A stretch of DNA of 64,000 nucleotides from Bradysia coprophila (Eukaryota > Arthropoda > Insecta > Diptera > Sciaridae). Position 1 is the first letter of the stretch. Each line of letters begins with the position of its first letter. The position numbers and the translations under genes are program-made. Under the pieces are notes generated by a model. That model made no database searches and was not told where the DNA came from. It saw nothing but the letters and a program-made list of their open reading frames with translations. Location of the stretch: positions 2,650,826 through 2,714,825 of the forward strand of contig NW_023503325.1 in NCBI RefSeq assembly GCF_014529535.1. The letters are read 5' to 3'. Shown piece by piece: positions 33,701-43,500 of the stretch.

Positions 33701-36331
33701 TGTCAATTATCAAGTGTACAATGCTGAGAAACGGATTTCTGATTGAATTCAAGAATTCAACGCCCACTGAACGACCTCTTTCGTAATGACTGTTTTGCCA
33801 ATTATATTTGCAATTAAAGTTTCTCTTTTTTTATTCAGAGAACGAGGAGACCGTTAACCTTCTGACCAAACATGACGTTCGGAGTAATTTAAATCAGTTC
33901 CTATAGCGAACACTAATTTTTCATACCCAACCTTGTCTTTCGTTTTAGAAAAAGAAGAAGCGCTCATCTTCCACATTTTCATAGTCTTAATTATGATATT
34001 ACTCGTTCCGCTGGTGATCTTTATCGTGCTGTTTTTCCATAAACTGTGCCGAAAAGAAGCCACCGATGGCGACACTGTTTTGAAATTGACCGATCTGCTG
34101 GAACGGTACATGTTCCCGCAGAATCAAGTGATGTTGAGCACGCGTATCGGTAAAGGCGTGTTTGGCACCATTTACAAGGGATACGCTCATAAAATTCTAC
34201 ACCATGAGAATGAGACGCTGGTTGCTGTTAAAGAAGTGAAATCAAGCGGAAAAGAGGCAGACAGTCATACTGAGGCACAGAAGGTTATATATATGACGCA
34301 AAAACCTACCTTACTACTAGCAGCGGCAGAGCTATAATGGCGATCTATCTGTTTCACATTTCCAGATGCTGTCTTTGGGATCGGAATTGAAGCTGTTGAT
34401 GCAGTGCGGAGGACATTTAAATTTGGTCAATTTGCTGGGAATTGTCGCCGAAAATATTGCTAAACGTAAGTGGAAGAAGAAGTAAAAGATCGAATTTATT
34501 GCTCCGTAAATATTTCACATTTCGTCAACCAGCCGGAAAACTGTGTAAGGCCCTCAAGGCACCATAAAATTGTAGTTTTTCTTCTGTATAAGACAAAGAA
34601 CTATCTGTTACCGTTCTAATTCATTTATCAACGGTAGTTCACGCACAAATTAATTTTACATTATGTTTATCACTGAATGACCTTCACTAGTCGTCACCCA
34701 TTAAATCGCTATTATTATTAGATTTTAAAAAAATGTGTGAAAGTTAACGTGAATAATAATGTACGGTTGGTTGATGATGTCACTAAAGGTGATCGACTCA
34801 CATCTTGAGTTTAAATCTGTGTGGTGTCGGGTTTTCTCTTGAAATGTAATTAGTTATTGGGTGACGTGTTACATTTCAGATATTTTTTTTTTGCATCGAG
34901 ACAACGTACGCCTGATTAAGTTCAGGTTGAGCTTGAACCTGAATTTTCGATTTTGGATTCGACTTATACCTGACTTCAATCTGGAGTGGTTGGACTCGAA
35001 TATGACCTGTACCTGAATTTTCAATAACAGGCTCAGCCCGAACCTGACTAGAAACTGAATTTTGATTTCTGGTTTGAGCCTAGCCTGACATGAACCTAAA
35101 AGTCTTGAGATCGTATCATTTCGGGATCGGGCAACCTGAAATTTTAAGTGGAAAACCCAGATTAAACCATGACTCAGATCAGGTTCGGGTCGAACCCAAA
35201 ATTGGACATTTTGGTCGAACCTGAAATCATAATTGGTTTGGTTTAAAATCAGGTTCGGGTTTCGGTCAGATCGAACTCGACTCGTTCCGAGCATTTCGAA
35301 CTCTTTAGGATGGGCTAGAAATTCGGTCGACTTTATTGCCAACATATTTTTTACCCTTTCAAAATTTCATTTTTATGGCAGATGAGCTAATGGTAATAAT
35401 GGAATACTGTCGATACGGGAATTTAAAAGATGTACTGGAAAAGCATCGGCAAAACGTTAAAAATCAAAATACCGACAGCAACGCAATGCAGGTGTCGAAG
35501 AGTAGAATTGCCGCTACAGCCATTTCGGTGACACGGAACAATTTATCGTCTTGGTCATATCAAGTAGCTCAAGGGATGCATTTCTTGTCCGCACAAAAAA
35601 TTGTGCATGCAAATTTAGCGGCTCGTTCAATTTTCCTTGCGGATGGAAACATTGCGAAAATCAGCGATTTTGGATTAGCGCGTGCAATGTATAAAGCAGA
35701 CGCATACATTGCCGAAAAAGAGGTAAATTTCCGGTGATGAAAAGTATACAAACGAAATTCTGACATTAAACCTCCTTACTTTTACAAATAAAATAAAATA
35801 AAAAAAAAAAATCTGCAGAGCAAACTCGAATACCAATGGCTGTCCATCGAATCAATGCAGAACAGAATATTAACATCGAAGTCCGACGTTTGGTCGTTCG
35901 GTGTTTTACTGTGGGAAATTTTCTCATTCGGTGAGACACCATATCAAGACATCGAAATTTATCAGCTAAAAAGACACATCCAAAATGGGCATACTTTGGA
36001 AAAGCCAGCTTATGCCAACGACAATATGTGCGTATCGTTCAAATATTTTTATTAGCCAAATCGCTTGGGCTTCTGGTAAGAACGAAAGCGCATTTTCAAA
36101 GGCTGAAATTAGGCGAAAGTTAGACTTAAAGAAAAGATTCGACTTCAATAACGTGACGCTAGAAGCCCAAGTGCAATAATATAATGCCTATTGGGGAAGA
36201 ATGAATTTTCATGATTGTGATCCTTGAAAATGTTTTTCAGGTACGAAATAATGCAACAATGTTGGCGCCGAAATCCTGAATCGCGTCCATCATTTGATTC
36301 ATTGGAGAAATGGCTTTCTCGATTACTTTAA
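27717..36331 (+). CDS. Ankyrin-repeat transmembrane tyrosine (pseudo)kinase, 5' end uncertain
   Basis: I can join 26 exons in frame (at least 1,088 residues). Exons 27717-27735 and 27810-27850 lead into 18 ankyrin exons between 28345 and 33556. Nine of these are exactly 99 bases, four are 102, two are double-sized, and all are phase 1 at both ends. Repeats carry TPLHLAAERG- and TPLHYA-type cores. A 45-base exon (33839-33883) precedes 33949-34283, which encodes a single membrane helix (about 24 hydrophobic residues, then KLCRK) and the start of the kinase. Further exons are 34366-34465, 35382-35722, 35819-36027 and 36241-36331. Kinase motifs include GKGVFG, VAVKEV, DFGLARA and SDVWSFGVLLWEIFSFGETP, typical of receptor tyrosine kinases. 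The catalytic loop reads HANLAAR instead of HRDLAAR, and the APE position reads SIE. No signal peptide or start codon is identified, so one or more 5' exons are missing. Poly(A) signal at 36559-36564. Confidence 0.85.
28345..33556 (+). other. Ankyrin exon array, one repeat per phase-1 exon
   Basis: Exons: 28345-28443, 28515-28613, 28674-28895, 29128-29241, 29358-29459, 29516-29617, 29686-29784, 29846-29944, 30072-30173, 30242-30343, 30409-30519, 30582-30680, 30745-30951, 31043-31141, 31211-31342, 31410-31508, 33302-33400, 33458-33556. Nearly all introns are 55-130 bases. Each exon starts with the second base of a codon (usually completing Gly) and ends one base into the next, giving 33- or 34-residue units. 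Any unit can therefore be added or lost without a frameshift. Confidence 0.85.
31509..33301. repeat. Repeat-filled intron inside the ankyrin array
   Basis: This 1.8 kb intron separates ankyrin exons whose other introns are mostly about 100 bases. From 32041 to 32480, words such as CATAACTCGGGATAAAAA, with inverted partners TTTTTATCCC and AGTTATGTA, repeat several times in foldback arrangement. At 32498-32836 lies the reversed copy of the composite element at 4621-5009. The pattern fits nested insertion of non-autonomous elements. Confidence 0.65.
34466..35381. other. Intron in the kinase domain with CCTGAA/AGGTTC island
   Basis: This 916-base intron splits the kinase N-lobe. From about 34905 to 35320 it is dense in GAACCTGA, CAGGTTCGGGTC and CCTGACTTC words on both strands, a degenerate low-complexity repeat rather than coding sequence. 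Its removal joins AENIAK to ELMVIMEYC in frame. Confidence 0.6.
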
Positions 36332-38591
36332 AATTTAAATTGTAAATTTGTACTTAATCTACGTTTGATACATACATATTTCTACTGATCGTTTTTTAAA
36401 ATTAAATTTGGCATTTTTGTGTTGGTTAGTATACAGTCGTCGCTATTGAAGTGCATTCGTTTCATTTATTTCTTTTTATTTAATTTATTTTCGTTTTTTT
36501 TACTTTATTTGTAGTTATTTATTTATTTAAAACCCGTTGAAATGCATCTAGTAATTTTAATAAAACTTGAACTTTGACCTTTTGTAAAAATCTTTTAATA
36601 AAATGTATCAATTTGATGTGGACCAACCTGATCGAAATACTCTAAGCATTTTCCATTGATAACACTAGGCAACAATTTAAAACTTTACGAATGCACGGAA
36701 GAGGTGGCATTGATAGCCGTGAAGTATCGTCAAAGTCAAATTGCCAAGATTATCCATTTTTGGTTGATTTGTTAAATCACCAAGAAAAATCGCCAAAGTG
36801 TCAAGAAACGCCAAGAAAAATTACCAGAGTGTGAAGTAACGTTATAAGGACTAATTCTAAATTCTTTATGTTTCTTGGAGTTTCTTCACACTTTGGCGAT
36901 TTTTCTTGGCATTTCTTCACGTGGCGATTTTTCTTGTTGATTCAAAAAAAAAAACAACCAAATCGCTATAGTGTGAAGAAAGTCCATGAAAAATTGTCAG
37001 AGTGTGAAGTAACGTCACGAAGAATGGTCAGAGTGTAAAGAAACGCCAAAGTGAAAAATAGGTTATCTTTAACTACTCTTCGTCTATCGGATCGTTACCT
37101 TTCGTAAAAGGAAGAATTCCCTAGGATCGAAAAAGATACTTTTACAGTCGGAGAAAGATAGATTTCGGGATTTTAAGAAACATCATTGTTTTCATCGTTC
37201 TTCTGTATTCTTCTGTAACCAGCACATGAAAAGTGAACGCATCCTAAACTCTCTTTTGAAAAAGGATTACATAAGATCGAAAATAACGCCTTTGCCTTAC
37301 TTTTCGAAAAAGGTTGCATTTGCTAGGATCGAACATAATGCCTCTGTGTTGCCGTTCATAAACGTATAGTTTCCTTAACCAAACTCCTTTTCGTAGAAGG
37401 ATCGATTCGAGTCATTAGCATCGAACAGAACGCCTTTGCGCTATCTTTCGTAAAAGGATAAGTTCCCTGAAATCGAAAAAAGATCATCAAAATTTTTGGT
37501 TCATTTGTTACATCACCAAGAATCGCCAGAGTGTGAAAAGACGCCAAAGTGTGAAGAAACGCCATAAAGACAATTTCATTTATTTCCAAAACACCGCGTA
37601 GCACCAGTATGCGTCACAATTCTAAGGAGCTACAAATTTACTATTCTTTGTGTCTCTCGGCAATCTGACGATTTTCTTAATTTTTTTTTGGCGATTTGAC
37701 TTTGGCGTTTCTTCACGGGAATGTGACATTGTGTGTTAGTTTGTGCATTGGAAGTTCTACAGAACAGAATTAAGCTACAACAACTTCAACAAAGGTACAT
37801 TATGTATGTGTCCGACATTAATTGTAGTTTTTCTAGTGGCTCATCCATCGACTTGTCTAGTAAAATTTTTGTATGGAAAAAACTCACTGTTTAAGATTTG
37901 CTGTCTTCGTAGAACATAGAATCTTACTGCAATTCCTGGTATACTCTATCATTTGAAGTAATCTTACTCCTGTAAAATGTGTCGTGTTTTCGCAATAACT
38001 TTGATTGCCTACTAGGCCACTGTTACACAACGTCTCCAACAGAAGCGTCATCGAAACAGCAAGAATCAGCAAAAACTTCCCGTAAATTTAATGGCAACGT
38101 TAACTTGCACGTTGGAACTATAGAAATTTCATGTTGTGTGTATCTCAGAATCTATCTCATGAGCTCAGTTGATGGGATACACGAGAACACGAGAGCAATT
38201 TTGTGTTGAAGCGATTGGCAATTATGATGTGTTCGAGGATGCGTCTTCCATTGTTTAGCCTGTGATGAATATGTGATCACAATGGAAAGCGATCTCATCA
38301 ACTGCAAATTACTCGTGTGAACGCATTTGTTCGTTTTAGTCAGTGGGATACTAAAACGGACAAATGCGTACTTCTGCTGAAAAGCACTACCGTAAGCACT
38401 ACTGAAAATGGAATCGAACCACATAATTCTGTGTGCACAATTCATTGATATTGAAATTGAATTCTTTCGATTCAATGAACTGTTGAAGGTTCTGTTCTGA
38501 TCGAAGAATGAAACTAATAACTACTACAACTATGACATTGTCGAGTCGAGTTAAAGTCTATTTACTCTCAAATTACACAATCGAATGAGCG
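36332..38591. other. Intergenic with a CGCCAAAGTGTGAAG repeat cluster
   Basis: The ankyrin-kinase 3' UTR comes first. From about 36740 to 37570 the words AAATCGCCA, AGTGTGAAGAAACGCCA and AGTGTGAAGTAACG recur many times. An inverted stretch at about 36870-36935 (CACACTTTGGCGATTTTTCT) makes foldbacks. A small hairpin at 38317-38365 has arms CGCATTTGTTCGTTTTAGT and ACTAAAACGGACAAATGCG. No gene supported. Confidence 0.5.
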
Positions 38592-40183
38592 TTACAGATA
38601 ACCAAATTTGGGTACTTCACGATCCAGTCGAGTTTGTTTGGTTTTGGATTTCCTTGTTGCAGCACAGCTAAGTATGTACTGTGTACTCGGTTGTAAGCAC
38701 CAAAATGACAGGACTGATTTTAGGCCAATGGGTACGATGGCGCGAACTCGTTCATTTTCTGAAAAACGTGCAGCTGCATTCGGACCGATGAATTGGCAAA
38801 ATTTCTGATATTTGAAAATAGACGACCAAGTTTTCAATTCGTGAACCTCGTTATCAAACCTCACTATGAATGACGGATTCCATCCATCCTGAAGGGGGTA
38901 AAAATACACTTAGTTTGTCGTTTAATTCGTCTCGTAGGTTGTTGCTTACCTCGACATATTTCAAGACTTCACGTAGGCTTGAATTTTGCAATTTATGTTT
39001 GCCGCTGTTTCGATCATTTATGATGTCCGTAATAGCAACACAGGTGTCCGACATATTTTGCTTAAAATATTTACTTTGCCGGAGACGTCCCAGTTCAATT
39101 ATTAACGAAATCAGTTGACCACAAGCTATACGAATTTCAGCGTTTGAATCATTAATCATCAGTTCAGTCAATTCGTCAATTATTTTGTCTCTGACAAGAA
39201 TGCAAACATCCTCCAGAGAGCATAGTGTTAATAGTAATCCCCAACCTTCTAACGCTTTCGTGCGTAGATTGGTTAACAGCTTGTGGGTGCTGTTTTCCTT
39301 CAATGTCTTATGATGTTTCGATTGGGTTCCAGAGAAAATTTGCCGGAACAGGTTCATTTTAGGTTCAAGGAACATACGATTATCGTGTTCATTGTCAACT
39401 AATTCAATAAATGCTAAAGCTGTACAAATCAGCGCGCTAGTCGAAATAAATGTAGACGAGTGTTGAAAACATTTGACAAATGCATTCGTGACCTCACAGC
39501 AAAAACGTTCATCTAGTCCTAATTGAAAAACAGTTAATGTTGCCAACCGCACAGCTATTAATTGCTCAACAAAATGTAAATTCGATGCCGATCCGTCTTA
39601 TATAAAAATGAAAGAATCCCGACCGCGTGCAATACAGCAAATCGAGTTGAGAATCTTACATATTCGTCATTCAAGGCAGCTATCAATGATTCGTAAAAAT
39701 CGAATCGACGACTATCAGGCAATTGAATTGCTACTATTGTCGCTGCCGCATCTATTTCACAAAGAATATTGTTTCCCAGTGCGTTTCGTATAATGTTAAT
39801 CAGTCTGTCGTCATGTCTATGTAAAAAGTCAGGATTATGTGTTTGCTGCAACTGAGTGCAAATGTTTGTTAATGCCTTGAAACGTATCTGATAGGATTTG
39901 CTATTGCATTCATCAAATGCATCCAACATAATCTTGTCAGACGTTCTTGCATCGACTGGAAATGTTTTGACTTTATTAGCACGGTGTGCTTCATCGCAAT
40001 GCGAGAATCCAGTATGCTCTTCGGAAAACTGTTCCGATATATCTCTATGGACTTGAGCTCCATCTGCAATAAACAAATTTGCAGATTGTATTGTTAAACC
40101 ATCACTTTTTTCACTACATCAACAGAATTACATTTTCCTTTGTTCACTCGAATATATTCACCCTTCCCTCTGTGTTTCGGCAT
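38592..40183 (-). CDS. IFRD1: IFRD1-type interferon-related developmental regulator
   Basis: Four exons on the minus strand, 40183-40162, 40063-39660, 39564-38950 and 38888-38592, give 445 residues, close to the roughly 450 of vertebrate IFRD1. IFRD proteins are HEAT/ARM-like helical proteins that act as transcriptional co-regulators and, in some lineages, as ribosome or translation-stress factors. The first exon encodes only MPKHRGK plus one base, as family members begin MPK. Family-like segments include RFKALTNICTQL, ALEGWGLLLTLCSLEDV, IRIACGQLISLIIELGR and SLREVLKYVE. The C-terminal IFRD region carries TWSSIFKYQKF followed by FIGPN, with a basic tail (CAATRKSKTKQTR). Introns of 98, 95 and 61 bases remove what otherwise look like frame breaks. 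The sequence is divergent; the level of orthology is inferred. Confidence 0.82.
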
Positions 40184-41322
40184 TTTACAGGCTTACAAAT
40201 TATCACAGTTCGTTGTTAGTATCACAGATTAACAAAGTTAACAATCACGAACGAGTGGTCACAAATGTTACTACCGATCTGTGACTGCTCTCCGAATCGT
40301 CCGCAACTAACTGCAACGTGAGTACAAAAAACATTTGAGTTTATGTATAATTCTCTGTCGCTAAATTTCGTTTGTATGTTCAATCAATGAAGGTAGGTCT
40401 TTTGAATCATCAGTGTGTATATAGAAGTTGTTTTCACATTATTATGAAATTGCAGTTGTGTTTTGTAGCTTGGATTAAGATACGAAAAATCGGTTATTGT
40501 GGGTGGTATCCTTTTGACTTTTTTAAAAAATATTTAAGATTGTTGGCGAAATATTAAACAATCAGGCGAAAACCTTTAGACGAGGAGAGGGTGTCCTTTA
40601 CTTACAAAAGCTTTGATATCAGAAAGGGTGAGGCTCAAAGCTCCCTTACGCAAACACTTAACTTTACAATGAACTCTGTTATAAAAAAAATTGCGTTTGG
40701 GTGACGGTGATAATGTTCGAAAACTGCGGACTTCAGATGCCTCTGTTGCATAAAACGTTGAGCCAATTTCGGCGCAAAGGGCTTTATTACTCACTAGATT
40801 AGGCAAAGGAGACAGAAATTTTTTGTTAAAAATATTAATATTCGAGTAAAGGAATTGAGTTTTAAATTTTCACTTCAAAGGTTTATTTATCGTGCCACTA
40901 CCCACGCATGCTTGGTATTTTTGTAAAGCTGAGATCAGTAGCGATCAGGAAAAACAGTTCTTTTTTATTTTTTGATTGCGTTTCCGTTGCCGAGGAGCCG
41001 GAAGAAGTTCGCCGGAATAGTCGCATTTCTGAACTGCACAAGAAAAGTGCATCTTCTTGGCTTTCGATCATTTCCCTTAGTCATACAAGCAAGCGTCGAT
41101 GAATTTTTTTAAAAGTGGTTTTGGCTTTTAGGGTCGAATACCTTTCTGTGCACATATAAAAAGTTAGTGAATGCAACCGGCTAATAAAAATCGGTAAATC
41201 ATGAACCGAAGCGATAGCGTAGGTTCGTGACGCTAGTTTGACTTCCCTAAAAAAGAAAAAAGAATAACCAACAGGAGAACTGAGGATCATGAACCGAAGC
41301 GATAGCGTAGGTTCGTGACGCT

Positions 41323-41503
41323 CACAGTGGTCAATCTACAATCACGCCGGCTAAATTATTTTTTGGATTCTCGGAATTCTGTAAATTTCCAAAGAAATTT
41401 GTAAAACAACAAAGGAATTCTATAGAAATTCTTAAGAAGTTTACAAAATTTTGAGAGTCCAAAAAATAATTTAGACCGGCGTGATTTTAGATTGACCACT
41501 GTG
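41323..41503. repeat. MITE A of the nested set
   Basis: Terminal inverted repeats of roughly 45 bases: the left starts CACAGTGGTCAATCTACAAT and the right ends ATTGACCACTGTG. Inner arms TTATTTTTTGGA and TCCAAAAAATAA also pair. Non-coding, 181 bases. Confidence 0.75.
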
Positions 41504-41506
41504 ACG

Positions 41507-41676
41507 CAGGGCCTATTTTCGTGAAATTATTTCACCAAAAAATTTCACGAATTTCACTAATTTTTTTATTATTTTTTTTAAGCTTATTTCGACAATTCGA
41601 CAACAAAAGCACGAATTTCTCAAATTTCACTAAATTTCACGAATTTCACGAAAAGGTTTCACGAAAATAGGCCCTG
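41507..41676. repeat. MITE B of the nested set
   Basis: The left end CAGGGCCTATTTTCGTGAAA pairs with the right end TTTCACGAAAATAGGCCCTG. It is about 170 bases and AT-rich, with repeated AATTTCAC words inside. It sits three bases from MITE A. Confidence 0.75.
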
Positions 41677-43417
41677 CTGTGACGCTAGTTTGACTTCACT
41701 AAAAAAGAAAAAAGAACAACCAACGGGAGAACTAAGGAACCTATAAATAGGCGAACATCTTAACTTTTCCATACTGAACCGAATCAAAAAAATTATATTC
41801 AAATGAAAGTACTCTTCAATACGAGTTCAACGAGCTATTGATCATTACAAACGGTTAACTACATCCGGAGAAAACACTACTTGAAATTGAAGCATCTTCA
41901 CACATTTTCAGCTATGTCACCATATTCGAGTTAATAGAAATGTTTCATGTAGGTTTGATATACGTATTAGACACGAGGGGTGATTCAATTCCATTTAATC
42001 CATTAAATCCATTTAATCCAAAAAAAAATTAGTTTTACCGAAATAAATGGCTACCCACCTAAAAAATTTGGGTTTTTTTAGAGGTTTTTCACTTGTTGCG
42101 GCGGCTGGGTTGCGGCTCATTGACCTTCATAAACGTGCACAATTTCACATTATTCACATTTCGCATGTTGGAGTAATTGATAAAAAACGATTTTCGCGAC
42201 CACTTCGGAGAAAAATTTTCTAAGGGCCATGACAAAACTTTTTCGGGAAAAAAGTTGTTCCAAGATATTTTCAGAATTGAACGACGATTCATTTGAGCCA
42301 TATCTCGATTGGATCGCCGTCGGCTTGAATCCCAACTGTTCGCAGTTTTGGCGAATTCATTCTTAAAAGCCGAGTTTTCGGTACCGACTGGCATTTTTGA
42401 ATCTTTTCTCGTAGATATGTAAATAGGAAGTTACTAAATTGCAGCGTTCCCACAGTGTCCTACTTTCCTACTTTGTCCTACATTTTGAAAATTCGAAGCA
42501 CGAATAAGTCAAGCCTGAGTACGAGAAAAGAGGAACAAGAAAGGTAGAATGTCGTAGTTAGGTCGGGCACCGAAATACAAATATGAACTGTGAAGAAGTT
42601 CTATCACTCTTCATGTGAAAATATTGTCCTACATGTCCTAACGAAGGACAGGAAATTTTTAGTGGGACCACTGAAATTGGCAATTTTTTTCTTAGAAGTT
42701 TCAATTTTATGACTTTGTGTTGCTGGTTTCGTTGAAGTTTCGTTGTAAAATCACATTGGTAAAATTCTTGTTGACATATTTTCTTGTTAAAATTTTCTTG
42801 GTTAAAATTGATTACGTTAGGCGCAGAATACGTACGTCACCAAAACTGATATCAAATGTTTTGCAAGTTTAATTTTTACGAGACTAGCGTCACCTTTTCT
42901 TCATTTGAGTTTTTTTGCCAGCGGAATAAAGCTGGAAACGTTTTTTATTCTCTTTTTAATGTTACAAAGAGTATCCTCCACACGACGAACATGCAGTTGG
43001 AAAATGTGATTCGTAACACGTTTTATTGCAATCGAAAGTGAATAAAACATTTCCAGCTTAATTCCGCTGGCTTCCTGCAAGTCAGATCTAATAATTCCAT
43101 TGATAAAATGTGAATCCGATCACATTGTGGGAGCAATAATCACAAAATTAATTTCAGGTGTTTCAATTGCAGGTTAACCACGTGTTTTTTGTGTAGTGGA
43201 GGATGTTTGTCGTCGAACAGCGCATTGTAATGTGAATAGATTTTTTCCAGCACAGTGTCGCTACCTTCCTGCAAATTAGATCTACGGATTGCAGTAATAA
43301 AATATTGATCCGGATGACCTTTTAAAATAATAAATGAAAAATAAATCGAAAATTTCGTCGTCCATGTGTATGCATTCACAATGGTGCCATTTATTGACAG
43401 GGCGTTACCGTTGATTT

Positions 43418-43500
43418 TAGCGTTAGCGGGGGATTTAGCGTTGGAAATTAGCGTTAGCGGGGGATTTAGCGTTGGAAATTAGCGTTAGCGGCCGTTTAGC
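43418..43500. repeat. Short tandem repeat, about 31-bp unit
   Basis: A unit reading TTAGCGTTAGCGGGGGATTT followed by AGCGTTGGAAA is present about two and a half times, itself built from TTAGCG words. No coding meaning seen. Confidence 0.65.

Larger units (their letters stand above)
41198..41737. repeat. Tandem 88-bp unit, second copy interrupted by MITE insertions
   Basis: The unit starting ATCATGAACCGAAGCGATAG occupies 41198-41285. It restarts at 41286 and breaks at about 41322. Two inverted-repeat elements follow back to back (41323-41503 and 41507-41676), and the unit resumes at about 41679 (GTGACGCTAGTTTGACTTCA) to 41737. This is a clear order-of-insertion record. Confidence 0.75.

Noticed and set aside
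38592-38909. Independent small minus-strand gene at this position
   Set aside because: It is the last exon of the IFRD1 gene extended upstream into its intron.
38870-38910. Second apparent frameshift in the IFRD1 gene
   Set aside because: GTAAGC at 38949 and CCCCCTTCAG ending at 38889 define a 61-base intron joining KYVE to DGW in frame.
39558-39610. Apparent frameshift in the IFRD1 gene
   Set aside because: A consensus donor (GTAAGA at 39659) and an acceptor (GAG before 39564) define a 95-base intron that restores the frame and the family alignment, so I do not call a pseudogene.
40576-40806. 76-codon minus-strand frame containing IGSTFYATEASEV
   Set aside because: It overlaps a dispersed repeat also present near 3075-3130, so the frame is most likely a by-product of the repeat.
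42089-42394. 101-codon minus-strand open frame
   Set aside because: No domain; composition is like the surrounding repeat-rich intergenic DNA and there is no splice or promoter support.
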